Made by a program: the position numbers and the translations under genes
NCBI GenBank assembly: GCA_033782935.1
Contig: JAWQEG010000002.1
Location: forward strand, 23,501 to 87,500
DNA: 64,000 nucleotides
Direction of reading: 5' to 3'
Source: Petrolisthes cinctipes
Lineage: Eukaryota > Arthropoda > Malacostraca > Decapoda > Porcellanidae
The notes under the pieces: model-generated
The model's database searches: none
What the model saw: the letters and a program-made list of their open reading frames with translations, nothing else
What the model was told of the DNA's origin: nothing
Shown: one piece after another, positions 43,215-56,664 of the stretch
Position numbering within the stretch: position 1 is the stretch's first letter
How the letters are laid out: each line of letters starts with the position of its first letter

Positions 43215-44000
43215 GAATTATTAATGAATGGCGGTGGTCGTGTTGTTGTTGTGGTGGTGGTAGAGGTGGTGGTGGTGGTTGTGTTGTTGTTGTGGTATAG
43301 TAGTGGTGGTGTTCATGGTGGTAGTTACAATTAGTAGTAGTAGTAGTAGTAGTGGCGGTGGTGTTGTTGTGGTGGTAGTGGTGGTGGTGGTGTTGAGGTG
43401 TTGTTCATGGTGGTAGTTACAATTAGTAGTAGTAGTAGTGGCGGCGGTGGTGTTGTTGTGGTAGTGGTGGTGGTGGTGTTGTGGTAGTAATGGTGGTGTT
43501 CATGGTGGTAGTTACAAATAGTAGTGGTCTTGGTGTTGGAAGGGGTAATCAATGTTTCTGTTGTTGATGTGTTTGGTGGTTGTGGTACTACACAGCGGAT
43601 GGGGTTGTGGTGGTTGTGGTGGTGGAAGTTGTTGTTGTGGTGGTGGGTGTAGTAATAAAGGTGAGGGCAGTACCATGGTAGTAGTAGATAGTGTGATGGT
43701 AGTGGTGGAAGTGTTAGTGGTAATAAAGGTAAGGGCAGTACAGTAGTGAGAGAAGTGGTAGTAGTGGTAGTGTTGGGGGTAGAAGAGATCGTGATGGTAG
43801 TGTTAGTGGTAATAAAGGTAAGGGCAGTACAGTTGTGTGGAAACTGATGGTAGTGCAGGTAGTGGTGTGGGAAGTGGTGGTGGTGGTGGTGGTGGTGGTG
43901 GTAGTGGTGGTGGTAGTAGTAGTAGTGTGGGAAGTGGTGGTGGTAGTGGTGGTGGTAGTGGTAGTGGTAATAAAAGTGAGGACAGTACAGTAGTGTGGGA
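43215..44000 (+). repeat. (GGT/AGT/GTT)n triplet satellite with duplicated blocks
   Basis: GGT and AGT triplets organised into larger repeats marked by 'TTCATGGTGGTAGTTACAA' (three copies, 43312-43515) and 'GTAATAAAGGTAAGGGCAGT' (about four copies, 43650-43990). Confidence 0.93.
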
Positions 44001-44090
44001 GGTGATGGCTGTCATCCGGTAAGGGCCACAATGACATTACTACCAACTCTCTCAGGCTCCAGGGGAGAGGTGGCATTACTGACATCCGGC

Positions 44091-44335
44091 TAGGTTAGGT
44101 TAGGTTAGGCTAGGTTAGGCTAGGTTAGTTACGTTTGGTTTGGTTAGGTTTGGCTTGGTTACATTATATTAGGTTAGGTTTGGCTTGATTAATTAGGTTA
44201 GATGAGGTTAAGTTTGGTTAGGATAGGTTTGGTTTGGTTTGGTTTGGTTTGGTAGGTTAGATTAGATTAGGGTAGGTGTGGCTTGGGCCTAGGTTAAGTG
44301 AAGTTAGGTTTGGTTAGGTTAGTTTAAGAGTAAGT
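44091..44335 (+). repeat. Degenerate interstitial telomere-like (TTAGG)n
   Basis: TTAGG units with TTTGG and CTAGG variants over about 240 bp. The start (44091-44130) is nearly canonical. Confidence 0.8.
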
Positions 44336-44615
44336 TGAGACATATATGAAAGCTGACAATGAATATCTAGACCCTCTTGATCCTTTGTTTGGTCAATAAC
44401 TAGAAAAGCAATCTAGTTTAGTTCGATTAGAAACATATGGTAACGGAGTAATATCAAGCTGAGCACGTGGGAAGAGAAAAACAAGGTATGACAATAGTAA
44501 GTAGCTTTTATCCTCAGAGGCCAGAGGCGTTCACACCCGTTTAATTTTCCCACGGAGAAATTCCCACGGAGAGATTACCACGGAAGGCTTTGGTTGGGTA
44601 GGTTCTGAAGGGTTC

Positions 44616-44954
44616 TTAATAAGGGGATGATAGTATATGTTTGGTTCATTAAAGTGTCTTGAAACCTCTATGTATACCAAGAAACAGGACCAGATGAACG
44701 ATAATAATGGTGGCCTGTAGGTTGGATTATAGTTCAGAGGAATTTAGTTGTTCCACATTTACCAACACTGTACACTCGTGATACGTAATCCCTGACCAGA
44801 GACGAACGGCAGGCACCACACACACATACCCTGCATTCGAACTCAGCCTCTATAGGTGTATTGTGTGGGGAAATGAGCAATACCAGGCGATTCGAAGCTT
44901 TCTGCTCCTCACACTCTGGTCAGAAATTATGTATCACGAGTGTACTACCCTTAA
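44616..44954 (-). mobile_element. Family A fold-back element (copy A10), interrupted by a MITE
   Basis: The body runs 44616-44770 ('AAGGGGATGATAGTATATG', 'CCAAGAAACAGGACCAGATG', 'CCACATTTACCAACACTG') and resumes after the insertion with TACTACCCTTAA at 44943-44954. Joined, the end matches the intact family A terminus. Confidence 0.8.
44771..44944. mobile_element. TA-flanked MITE inserted in A10
   Basis: 31-bp terminal inverted repeats, 28 of 31 identical: 'TACACTCGTGATACGTAATC' at 44771 and the complement of 'TACACTCGTGATACATAATT' at 44944. The TA at each end is the target duplication, as in Tc1/mariner elements. Confidence 0.88.
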
Positions 44955-45000
44955 GGCTGAGTCTAGTCTGGGGTAAACTCAATAAAGTTATCAGGGGCTT

Positions 45001-45060
45001 TGTTCTTTGCGTTATATATATGTATGTGTATGTGTATGTGTATGTGTGTGTGTGGTTCAG
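45001..45060. repeat. (TATGTG)n/(GT)n short tract
   Basis: Four 'TATGTG' units then GT. Confidence 0.8.
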
Positions 45061-45576
45061 ACTTGTTGCTGGTTGTACTCCTGGTGGTGGAAAATAAACA
45101 AACGAGCGGGCGAATCAACCGGTGGTGGTGTCGTCAAGGTCAGACAGGCTTGCCACATTCTCCCCTCCCTCCCTAGCACTGTATACAGGTTCCAGTGAGA
45201 TTGTTGTTTCCCTCTCCACATCGGCCTACTTCTGTTACATACTCTCGCTTTCACTCATTCACACACGGCAACACATTCATAGTAAATTTATCGACACACT
45301 CTCAGGCATTGTATATGCTCATTAAATTTTAACACAACCTCTCCCTCTCCTTCAACTAAAAGAAATTATTCTATCCTCTCCACCTATACAGTATTCATTC
45401 TATCTCTCAACTTCATCATTCATTCTCTCCTCATCAAATCAATTATAAACCCACTTCCGTCCTCAATACATCCTCATCCCTCACACATTGACATATGTGG
45501 ACCATTCACTCATTCACCAAGGCAATTAATTATCAAACCAACAACTCAAACTAGTGCAAGAATTATATTCTCTCTT

Positions 45577-45695
45577 TCCTAAGGGTGTTGATAAATATAA
45601 AGCAACTGATTCCTTCAAACTATTCCAAGCAACGAGCCACCATTATTTTTGTTATTTTCCTCTAATATACTAAAAGTATACTATCCACTTAAATG
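45577..45695 (+). mobile_element. Family A fold-back element, internally deleted (copy A11)
   Basis: 'GGTGTTGATAAATATAAAGC', 'TTCAAACTATTCCAAGCAAC' and 'CACCATTATTTTTGTTATTT' join directly to 'CTAAAAGTATACTATCCACT' and TAA. The second arm is missing. Confidence 0.75.
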
Positions 45696-45839
45696 GCACA
45701 ACAACGAGAGGTAAGAAGCAACGGGACAGAAACAAGATCCAAACAAATAAAGCCAAGTCAGTGGTGTGTTACGCTGTGTTGTGTTGTGGTGGTGTGGGTG
45801 TAGGTTTAGTTAATTGACTATTACAGGGAGCTATTAACT

Positions 45840-46640
45840 TCCCTCCCACCTCTCCCTACACACACCACCGAGTCCTGCCTAGTACAACCTCCCTCCTTCT
45901 CTCCCTTCCACACCCCTCCCTCTTCACCTTTCTTCCCTTCCACATTCCATTCTTACGTCCTTCATTCCAATACTGTTCTCCTTCTTTCCACCCTTCCAAA
46001 CTCCTTTCCACTTCCTTCCCTTCTACATCACGATCTTAACTACAATATTGTTATCTTTTCCACCCTTCTGAACTCCTCTACACCTTTCATTCCTCCTACA
46101 CATCTCTCTTTCATTTCTACCTTCCTCACACTTGCCTCTCCATTCTCATCTTTACGTCCCTCTCCATCTTTCCTTCCTCACACCTTCTCCAATCCTCTCC
46201 ACACCGTCCCTCCCACACACCTCTCTTTTATTAGTCGTATTACCATTCCACACTCCACTCCTTCTCCACCTCCCATTTATCATTAGTCTACCATTCCACA
46301 CTCCACTCCTTCTCCACCTCCCATTTATCATTAGTCTACCATTCCACACTCTACTCCTTCTCCACCTCCACCTACCATTTATCATTAGTCTACCATTCCA
46401 CACTCTACTCCTTCTCCCTCTACCATTTACCTTCTTACAGCCATTTCCACTTTCCTTCCCTCCCTCATTCCTCCTCCTCAATTTCTCTCCTTATCCTCCC
46501 AAGCCCTCCCCCTTCTCTTCCTCTCATTTATCCTTCCAACGGTATTTTCCACCTTTCTTCTCTCCCTCGTCAATTCCTCTCCCCAACCTCCCCCACTCCC
46601 TCCTCCTCCACTTCTCCTCCTCCTCCTCTGCACCAGTCAG
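45840..46640 (+). repeat. Pyrimidine-rich tract with short tandem block
   Basis: About 800 bp of mostly C and T. At 46240-46420, 'CATTCCACACTCCACTCCTT', 'CTCCACCTCCCATTTATCAT' and TAGTCTAC repeat four times. ORFs here are artefacts. Confidence 0.88.
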
Positions 46641-46669
46641 ACGTCAGTGAGTGTTGTAGCCAATATCGT

Positions 46670-47130
46670 CATGGTTTCCCCGTTCCCTCCCTCTTTTCAA
46701 CCACTCCCATGCCTCCCTCCCCACTTCTCTGGTCTATATATCTATCTATCCTTTCTCTATCTATACTATTCCCCGTTCCCTCCTTCTCCAACCACTCCCA
46801 TGCCTCCCTCCCTTCTCCTTCTCCTTTCCAGTCTATTTATCTATCTATCCTTTATACTATTTTTTCTTCCTCTTTTCAACCACTCCCATGCCTCCCTCCC
46901 CCTTTCTTCTCTCCAGTCTATTTATCTATCTATCCTTTATACTATTTTTTCTTCCTTCTTTCAACCACTCCCATGCCTCCCTCCCCCTTCTTTGGTCTAT
47001 ATATCTATCTATCCTTTCTCTATCTATACTATTCCCCGTTCCCTCCTTCTCCAACCACTTCCATGCCTCCCTTCTTTCTCCTCGTCCTCTCTAGCCTATC
47101 TATTTTATCTATCTAAACTTTCTCTCTTTA
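46670..47130 (+). repeat. Pyrimidine minisatellite, long units
   Basis: 'CAACCACTCCCATGCCTCCC' and 'TATCTATCTATCCTTT' blocks repeat five times in two alternating lengths (about 75 and 100 bp). Confidence 0.9.
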
Positions 47131-48079
47131 TACTATTCCCTCTTCTTTCACGAACCATCATTTGCTCCCAGTCTGCTTTCTTCTCTTCCTCTGTCTCTTT
47201 GTCATTCGTAACGTCCTGCACCTTTCTTTCATTTCTTTTCACTCCCTCTACTCACCATTACCTTCCCTCCCTTCCTTTATCTTTCTTCTCCATTTCCTCC
47301 TCTTCTCCACCTCCACCCCACAACCACAAGCAAGCAAACAAACAAACACAGGGTTAAGAAGGTAAAACACATCACACATACACACACTCGCACGCTGGCA
47401 CAAAATGAATGATAAACATTTGCTTATGTAAATGTTGTTGGTTGAGTATGCACTTCTTTCCAGTGTTTATTTTGCTACTCCATCACCAGCTTGCATATCT
47501 TCTTAAGTAGTATATATATATTTTTTTCAACACAACATTTTTAGCTCTGTAGAGTGCTGCAGAGGGACATTATATAGTACAAGTAAATACTGAGGATACA
47601 AAAGGAGGTGGATTACAGCGAATTAATGGTGGTTTTACTGTTATAAGCTGTTTGGTCCTTACGAGACTTTCGGTGGGGCCAAATATAACTGAAGGTGGGG
47701 ATAAAGAAAAATCAGTACTATAATAATATATTTTCCAAGCCAATAACGAAAAAAAGTTAACATCATAATGGATTGTCATGTTGAACAAACTTTCAGCACA
47801 GAATACAATGCCTTAGTGGCGTGATCACACTACCATACATACATTCATATGTGCAAACTAACACACACTCATCTAAGTGCACACAGACACGCACAGGAGA
47901 CACAGGAACTAGGCAATATGCACACAACAGGTGTGAGTTCACACACCAAGTGTAACACATTTCCAGCACATAGGCCTATACACACACAGGAAGACAGACA
48001 AGCCTAGACTACCACGATGACAAGGGAGTGAGTGGCAGAAAGGGCAAGGCACCCAGAGATTAATTTAGAGTGGTGATTC

Positions 48080-48080
<1 letters not shown>
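47131..48080. other. Unique sequence, nothing identified
   Basis: Pyrimidine-rich to 47330, then ordinary composition. No gene recognised. Confidence 0.4.

Positions 48081-48081
<1 letters not shown>

Positions 48082-48133
<52 letters not shown>
48082..48133. repeat. (CT)n microsatellite
   Basis: About 50 bp CT. Confidence 0.97.
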
Positions 48134-48135
<2 letters not shown>

Positions 48136-48505
48136 AATTGGTTCTCTCCCCTACCTCGTCCCTCCTACCTCCCTCCCTCCCTAACTCACTCACTTCCTCT
48201 TCCTTCCCACTCGATATGCCTGTCTGTCTGTCTGTCTGTCCCATCTACTCATCATCTAGGTGTCTCTCTCACCCACTTCCTCCTCAGTATGTCTGCCAGT
48301 CTCGTCTATTACTCCCCCCAAGTCCCTATCACTGTCTAGCTCCCTATATTGACATTTTTCCTACTACATCTACAAGCCTATCTAACCCACACCATCACCT
48401 CTGTACCTCAACACCACCAACCCTAAGCTGTATCTAACACACACAACTAACGCACATGTCTCTCTGTCTCTGTGTGTCCAACTTGTCCTATCAACCTGCC
48501 ACTCA

Positions 48506-48509
<4 letters not shown>

Positions 48510-48574
<65 letters not shown>
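48510..48574. repeat. (CT)n microsatellite
   Basis: About 65 bp CT. Confidence 0.97.
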
Positions 48575-48577
<3 letters not shown>

Positions 48578-48980
48578 CATAACCATTAACTTTTCCACCT
48601 TTTCTTGGTCCCTTGGGTGAGTTAAGAGGGCAAGGCCACTAAACTGATACCATCCATCAGACACGTGGGATAACCAGAGAGGGATACAGGCACTGGGCCA
48701 ATATTTGATGAAGACTCACTCTACGTTTGCAAGGTCAGCTGATTGAGGCTTTTAAAATCCTTCTTAGGCTTGATAACATCGACTGTCAGCGAATATCAAT
48801 AATACTGACTCGACAAGGAATTCAGGGTTTAAGCTCGAAGTGAAGTATGACCACGATAATTTGATAATATTTATTTTTTACATACAAGACAATTTAAAAA
48901 TATCATTAATAGACTGTCTGATGAGGTATAATATAATCCTTGGTAGTTCCTCGATACAATAGTTTAATTAAGTCATTATT
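48575..48980. other. Unique sequence, nothing identified
   Basis: No repeat or ORF of interest before the poly-A run near 48981-49001. Confidence 0.4.
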
Positions 48981-49109
48981 AGAAAAAAAAAAAAAAAAAA
49001 AACGTCTGCTTCTCCCTCGTTCTCTCTCCTCTCCCTTCCAATCCTATACCTCTCTCCCTTCAACACACTCGCTCAATCTCATTCCCTTCTCAAACACCCA
49101 TAGGCTACG

Positions 49110-49112
<3 letters not shown>

Positions 49113-49201
<89 letters not shown>
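49113..49201. repeat. (TA)n microsatellite
   Basis: About 88 bp of alternating TA, the only long TA run in the window. It may extrude as a cruciform. Confidence 0.98.
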
Positions 49202-49204
<3 letters not shown>

Positions 49205-49310
49205 CTTCCCAATAGTGGAGTTCCAAGGGTGTGGTCATATCAAAGTCACAACCAGACAAATTATGACGCAATATATCTGACTGGTTCCGTAAAAAAAAAA
49301 AAAATCCATG

Positions 49311-49314
<4 letters not shown>

Positions 49315-49361
<47 letters not shown>

Positions 49362-49854
49362 TAGACCACATCTTATCCCTATACTCCCTCATCATTATTC
49401 TACTCCATACCGTCGCTCCTTCATTCCATTCCTTTCATGTCTTTTTCTCTCTCTCGTCTTCACCCCACCTCTATTTTCTCTCCCTTTTCCCTCCCTCCCT
49501 CCCTCCTTCTTTCTTCCTCTCCTTCCTCTCCATTTTCCCTTCCTACTTTCTTTCCTTTTCTCACAAGTCCAAATCTATTTATATTCAATTTCCTCTCTTT
49601 ATTATTTCCATTTTCATACATTTTCTCTCACTTTTACGTGTATTCCTCTTTTTTTTCGACTTTTCTTTCGTCTTCTCCTTCCAAAATCATATCCTTTTCT
49701 TCATTCCTCTTCCTCAGATTTTCCTTCCACATATTTTTTCCTCTTTCCATCTGCTTTCCTCCATTTCCATCATCTCTTCTTCTTCCCCTTCCACTCTGTT
49801 TCTTCCATCTCCCTCTTTCCATGCAAGTCTACCTCTCTCTCTCTTTTATACTAT

Positions 49855-49904
<50 letters not shown>

Positions 49905-50019
49905 TTGCTACCCCTTGTAAACTTCCCCTCTTCGTTCCCTTTACACCAATTTTCCCTTTAAACATTTCCCCCTCTTTTATCTCCCCCTCACCCCTGTAAA
50001 TATCCCCTCTTTCCTCTAC

Positions 50020-50093
<74 letters not shown>
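49315..50093 (+). repeat. Pyrimidine-rich region with (CT)n runs
   Basis: Pure CT at 49315-49358, 49857-49897 and 50022-50093, separated by C/T-rich filler. The 265-codon ORF spanning 49202-49999 is Ser/Leu/Pro translation of this tract. Confidence 0.92.
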
Positions 50094-50097
<4 letters not shown>

Positions 50098-50492
50098 TTT
50101 CCATTCCACGCTATAAACTTTCCCTCTCTCCCCTGTAAACTCTCCCCCTCTCTTTCCCCTCCAGTTTAGTGTGTACAGTTGCGGGCATATGAAACAGATA
50201 CACCTAAAAACGGGGTACCCTTCATTGAGCATAATATAGGGTAGGATACGAAGACGTTGTTGTATGTATGTAGAGGCGACGCGTCCTAATTCTAGACTTG
50301 GTAAGGGGTCCCGTGTGAAGTGTGTCTGTTTTCATAATGTGTGTGTGTGTGTGTTTGAAGCTACCTCCCCCCCCCCCCCATTACACACGAGGACAGTCTC
50401 TCCCACGTGGCTCAATGGCTGGGTAATGAACGACTCACACGCAACTGCTGGAACACATTTATCTACTCCACACTCTATTTACCAGGGTTCGT

Positions 50493-50705
<213 letters not shown>

Positions 50706-50819
50706 TCAAATTATCATCTTTGTTTCTTTTCCAGGGAGTACACCACAGGAAAAGTTGTGTGGGTACATAATGCGAGGCGACGCGACCTTCCATCTACAGG
50801 GCTGCATCATATAAAACAA

Positions 50820-51170
50820 GACAGTGGTGGTGGTGGTGGTGGTGAGGGGGTCAAGTCTTGTTCGTTCCCTTCCAATGTGTGTGTGTGTGTATAGAGGGGG
50901 TGAAGGTGAGGGAGAGAGAGAGAGAGAGAAAGGGATGGGAGGGAAGAAGGTATAGGGTAGGGAGTGAGGTTGGAAAGAAGATAGGATAGGGGATGGGAGG
51001 GAGGGAAGGAAGGAGAGGGAGGGGGGATAGATATGGGTAGGGATAGATGGAAAGAGGAAGAAGGGAGAGAGAGAGAGGAAATGAAGAACGAGATAGGAGC
51101 AAAAAGAAAACAAAAAAAGGACTGAGAAAAGAATGGGAAGGCAACAAGAAGTCATAATAAAGTGGAAGAG
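50820..51170 (+). repeat. GGT run and polypurine tract
   Basis: (GGT)n near 50825-50843, (GT)n near 50876-50891, then A/G-rich sequence to 51170. Confidence 0.85.
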
Positions 51171-51340
51171 AGATGGAGGAAAATATTTGGCAGACAGGCA
51201 GGCAGGGAAGGCAATGGGAGGAAGGGTCTATTTGTCCCGCCTATCACTATAATATACTGTACCCCCATTCCTCCCATCCCATACTGTCTGATTACGGTGC
51301 AAGGTTTTATGGACGGTTATCAGCTGCCACTCACGTAAAG

Positions 51341-51342
<2 letters not shown>

Positions 51343-51411
<69 letters not shown>
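51343..51411. repeat. (GA)n microsatellite
   Basis: About 69 bp GA. Confidence 0.97.
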
Positions 51412-51413
<2 letters not shown>

Positions 51414-51514
51414 AAGAAAGCGACACTGACAGGGGTAGCTATAGAGATAAGGAAGGGGGAAGAGGTGCAGCAGACTCGTACAGGTGTGGTTACGGTGTGA
51501 GATATAATTATACG

Positions 51515-51870
<356 letters not shown>

Positions 51871-52434
51871 AGAGTGTAGAGTTGAGGGACTGTGAATGTA
51901 ATGATAAGAATACAGGAAGTGAGAACAGGCCAGTGATAAGATGAAGCATGCAGAGGGGGGGACGGCTGACTGAGTGGTATCATAGACTATAATTATAGGC
52001 ATAATTATACTCAGGGCTGCTCGGTCAGACAACAACAACAACTAGGCATATACTGGACTCGCATTATTAGGGGGAATCGAAACCACTCAATGCATGGGTG
52101 GCTGAGAATATCTATGCCTTAAAATGGAGTTCCAGTCGTTGAATAAGAGGCCACCAAACATCATTACACGTGATAAAGTATGGAAGGCATTATAATAAGG
52201 TATTCAGAAGACTACATTTGGGAAGATAATTAATTAAGTAGGGTTAGGTGGGTGGAGGGATTGACGTGGTAGGGGGGGGTGTTGATTTATAGGCATGTAA
52301 TTTACCTATAGTTAGTTAAGTATATAAATATGTAAACAGAAACGTGAATAAAATGTGCGACAAACAAACAAGAAATAAATAAACAGTACAAATAATATAT
52401 GAAAGGAGGAAGATAGGGCGTGTCTGTCTTACTA

Positions 52435-52435
<1 letters not shown>
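51871..52435. other. Unique sequence, nothing identified
   Basis: No gene or element recognised. Confidence 0.4.

Positions 52436-52513
<78 letters not shown>
52436..52513. repeat. (TG)n microsatellite
   Basis: About 78 bp TG. Confidence 0.98.
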
Positions 52514-52514
<1 letters not shown>

Positions 52515-52657
52515 GCATCCTGGGTGTGGATCTGAAGAGCGGGAACGAGAGGCATAAAAATGTGGGTGAGTGGCGGAGAGATGTGATGGAGTGGAGATGA
52601 GGTGGTAAAAATGTGTGTGTAAAATGTATATATGTGAATGTGCCAGTGACCGTCAGT

Positions 52658-52991
<334 letters not shown>

Positions 52992-53344
52992 TGGACTATA
53001 GTTGTAAGGGTATCAATACATATTATGAAAGTCGATAAACTGAACCTCAGCCATATCGATTTTAGACCCCACAACAATGAAGGCTTTCGTGGACAACAAA
53101 CGTCACTCCAAGGCTCAACAACATGCGTCCTCCTCCCTCCCCTCACCCCAAAACTATAATGAAAATAGACGATCACAATCACCCGTATTTCATTCACCCT
53201 CTTTCCTAACACCTATGGAAGAAATAATTTGTTCTCAATCCTCCCCATGTGCTCTGCCTATCGTCTTAGAATTGAGAACATAAATAAAATATAAATAATA
53301 GTATTAATCTTTGTCTTACATCTTTTCCCACTTATATGTGACAT

Positions 53345-53371
53345 ACTACTGTAATAACAATAATAATAATA

Positions 53372-53409
<38 letters not shown>
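53345..53409. repeat. (TAA)n microsatellite
   Basis: About 18 TAA units with one interruption. Confidence 0.95.
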
Positions 53410-53412
<3 letters not shown>

Positions 53413-53713
53413 CTCTGACGCAAATACTTACTGTTCATTTATTTTCGTTCAAACCTTTTCATAACTTTTTGACATATTCTACAGTATATACAGTACATAT
53501 TGGCACACCTACAGACAGATAGACAAACGGAGGCGAAAACATAACAACACCAGCTTTGTTGATTGAAGTAATAAGATCTCGAGCAAGCAGAAAAAAAAAA
53601 TGATGTCTTGGAAATATTATGCTCTACAAAAACGTCAAGTAAGAATAATGTTAAGGGAAGTATATTATCAGGCAGTCATGTATAAAGTTAGAGTGCCTGG
53701 GTAAGTGTGCCTC

Positions 53714-53990
53714 GTGGTGGTGGTGGTGGTGGTGGTGTTGTTGTTATTGGTGGTGGTGGTGGTGGTGGTGTTGTTGTTATTGGTGGTGGTGGTAGTAGTG
53801 GTGGCAGTGGTGTTAGTAGTGGCAGTGGTGTTGGTGTTGGTACTAGTGGTATAGTGCTGGTGGCAGTGGTGGTACTACTAGTGGTGGTGGAGGTACTTGT
53901 AGTGGTGGTGGTAATACTAGTGGTGGTGGTAATACTAGTGGGTGGTGGTAATACTAGTGGTGGTGGTGGTAGTGGTGGTGGTGGCACTCC
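53714..53990 (+). repeat. (GGT)n triplet satellite
   Basis: GGT with GTT, AGT and ACTAGT variants, including a repeated 'GGTAATACTAGTGGTGGT'. Gly/Val and Pro/Thr ORFs are artefacts. Confidence 0.95.
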
Positions 53991-53999
53991 CTAATATTG

Positions 54000-54650
54000 A
54001 TCCAAACATCAGTCGATTACCACACTCCTTTCTCCCCTCTTCTATATCTACTTCCTTCTTTATTACCTTTACTGTTGACCTTCTTCCTTCCAATCCTACT
54101 TCCTTCTTTATTACCTTTACTGTTAACCTTCTTCCTTCCAATCCTACCTTCTTGCTTGCCTCCTCATTTATTGCCTATTCCCTTACCCCTCGTTCTTTCA
54201 ATCCTTCCTATACCTATCTCCTCCTTTATTACCTATACTCTTAACACTCTTATTTCTAACCCTTCCTTCTTGCCTGGCCCCTCATTTATTCCCTATTCCC
54301 TCACCCCTCTTTTATTCAATCCTTTTTAAATACCACCTTTTTAAATACTTTCCTCTTACCCCTTTTTTCTCCCAACTTTACCCACTTCTTTCTTCATTAC
54401 CTTTACTTTCACTTCTCTGTTCTCTTTCTTTCAATTTGTCCTCTTCTTTCATACTCTTCTCAACATTATTTTTTTATCCTCGCTTTATTTCCTGTGTTCC
54501 ATCATTACTCTCATCATCCTCTCATATCGTATCGCCTCTCTCCAACTTCTCCTCTTCCCTCTCATTCCACTCTTTTTTTCTTCCCGCCTCACCTCACCTC
54601 ACACCTCACAATTTCTCTCCACTCCATGTCTGGCCCCCACCGTACCCCAC
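54000..54650 (+). repeat. Pyrimidine-rich degenerate minisatellite
   Basis: 'TTCCTTCTTTATTACCTTTA' and 'CTTCTTCCTTCCAATCCTAC' recur at 54050-54160, with decayed copies to about 54330. Confidence 0.85.
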
Positions 54651-54696
54651 CCTGACTCACACGAAATCCACACGAATATCACACTGTCTCGTTTCC

Positions 54697-54700
<4 letters not shown>

Positions 54701-54782
<82 letters not shown>
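54701..54782. repeat. (CA)n microsatellite
   Basis: About 82 bp CA. Confidence 0.98.
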
Positions 54783-54785
<3 letters not shown>

Positions 54786-55279
54786 TGAGTGTTTCTGCTT
54801 CTATCTGAAATCTATTCACAGTGACACAAACAACTGAGCATATATTATAAATTTTTTATTCTTATGTGAAGAGACGAAATGAAGCCCAATAATAATAGGT
54901 TAATGAGGACAATACACACATACAAAATACAAAATGTCATAGAATATTTAAACACAAAACATAGCTGACTCCATTAACTCACAAGTGTAATATTAGTTAG
55001 TGTGAAGGAATAAAAGCAGGATGGAGAAGAAATAAAAACATGAGAAAAGTCAAAGAAGCTACGGAGAGAAGAATACCGAAGGAAAGAGTGAAAAGGTAGT
55101 AAAGATAAGAGTGAAGGTAGGAGTGTAGAGGTTGAAGGCAGAGATAGAGGAAGGGCAAGCTAGAGTGAAAAATGAGGACAGGCAGGAGTAAGGTAAAGGG
55201 AATGAAGGCAGCAATGTGACCATGTGAAAGAAGGAGTGGAAAGGGTACAGAACGAAGGATATAGTAAGAAAACACGAGT

Positions 55280-55915
55280 GAAAGAAGTGCATTAAGGTGA
55301 GAGTGAAAGATGTGAAAGTAGGAGTGAAAGATTTGAAGACAGGAGTGAAGGAGGTGAAGGAAGAGGAGTGATGGAGGTGAAGACAGGAGTGATGGAGGTG
55401 AAGACAGGAGTGATGGAGGTGAAGACAGGAGTGATGGAGGTGAAGACAGGAGTGATGGAGGTGAAGACAGGAGTGATGGAGGTGAAGACAGGAGTGATGG
55501 AGGTGAAGACAGGAGTGATGGAGGTGAAGGAAGGGGAGTGATGGAGGTGAAGGAAGGGGAGTAATGGAGGTGAAGGAAGGAAGAGGTGAAGGAAGGAAGA
55601 GGTGGAGGTGGTGAAGGAAGGAAGAGGTGAAGGAGGTGAAGACAGGAGTGATGGAGGTGAAGACAGGAGTGAAGGAGGTGAAGGAAGGGGAGTGATGGAG
55701 GTGAAGGAAGGGGAGTGATGGAGGTGAAGACTGGAGTGAAGGAAGGGGAGTAATGGAGGTGAAGGAAGGGGAGTAATGGAGGTGAAGACAGGAGTGAAGG
55801 AAGGGGAGTGATGGAGGTGAAGGAAGGAAGGAGTGATGGAGGTGAAGGAAGGAAGGAGTGATGGAGGTGAAGACAGGAGTAAAGGAGATGAAGGAAGGGG
55901 AAGTAAAGGAGGTGA
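55280..55915 (+). repeat. 21-bp minisatellite GTGATGGAGGTGAAGACAGGA
   Basis: Nearly perfect 21-bp units at 55365-55520, then mixed units in which 'AAGACAGGA' is replaced by 'AAGGAAGGGGA'. Because 21 is divisible by 3, minus-strand ORFs of 323 and 283 codons stay open in two frames. Confidence 0.95.
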
Positions 55916-56025
55916 ATGCAGGGTGGGTGTTTTGGGGGGAGGGACACTGGAGGCCTGCATATATACACCTTGTGAATATTTTACAACCTGATGGGAAGGG
56001 TTGGCCTCCTCATCCACAACAGTCT

Positions 56026-56031
<6 letters not shown>

Positions 56032-56059
<28 letters not shown>

Positions 56060-56060
56060 G

Positions 56061-56113
<53 letters not shown>
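56032..56113. repeat. Compound (CT)n(CA)n
   Basis: CT 56030-56058, then CA 56064-56113. Confidence 0.97.
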
Positions 56114-56116
<3 letters not shown>

Positions 56117-56289
56117 CTTGCTTACAGTCTCAATCACACACACGTACAGTACATGATATTTCTACCACACACATTCTTAATCGCTATCTCACATTCTCTC
56201 ATTTATACACTCGCACATACAGTCATACCGTGCATTACACATACAGAATTCACATATTCAATGATATTTAAAAGTTAACGAGAGATTCT

Positions 56290-56452
56290 TTAAGGGGTAA
56301 AATGGTGGGCTACTGATTCCTCCAGACTATGCCACGAAACATATCCCTCATTAAAAAGTAACATTAAGGTCGCCTATTTCCAGCATGGCATAGTTTGTAG
56401 GCATCACAGACCTTCCAATTCACCAACAAGAGAATCTCCCCTTGAAAATGAA
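56290..56452. mobile_element. Family B fold-back element (copy B6)
   Basis: TTTAAGGGGTAAAATGGTG at the left; 'ACCAACAAGAGAATCTCCCC' TTG at the right. Arms 'TGATTCCTCCAGACTATGCC' plus 'ACGAAACATATCCC', and 'GGCATAGTTTGTAGGCATCA'. Confidence 0.85.
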
Positions 56453-56664
56453 CACCACTTAACCTTTGACAATAGAATGATACTGTGCTGTCGAACAAAA
56501 TACATTCAGGATGTGTAAAATGTCATGGGAAAAGCCCGTCACTCTACACTAGGTAAAGTTTTATGTATTGTAAGTAGTTGTAACTGTGGAATTAAAGACC
56601 ACTTCATTCCCATAAAGAGTGTCACAAAATTGACCACTCATTTCCATAAATAGCGACACGAAAT

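Noticed and set aside
49202..49999. 265-codon plus-strand ORF
   Set aside because: Ser/Leu/Pro/Phe composition from a polypyrimidine tract with (CT)n runs.
53077..53283. 68-codon ORF after the long TG tract
   Set aside because: Short, Ser/Pro-rich and without motif. Too weak to list as a gene.
54997..56143. Minus-strand ORFs of 323 and 283 codons
   Set aside because: A 21-bp minisatellite keeps two frames open together. No domain is seen.
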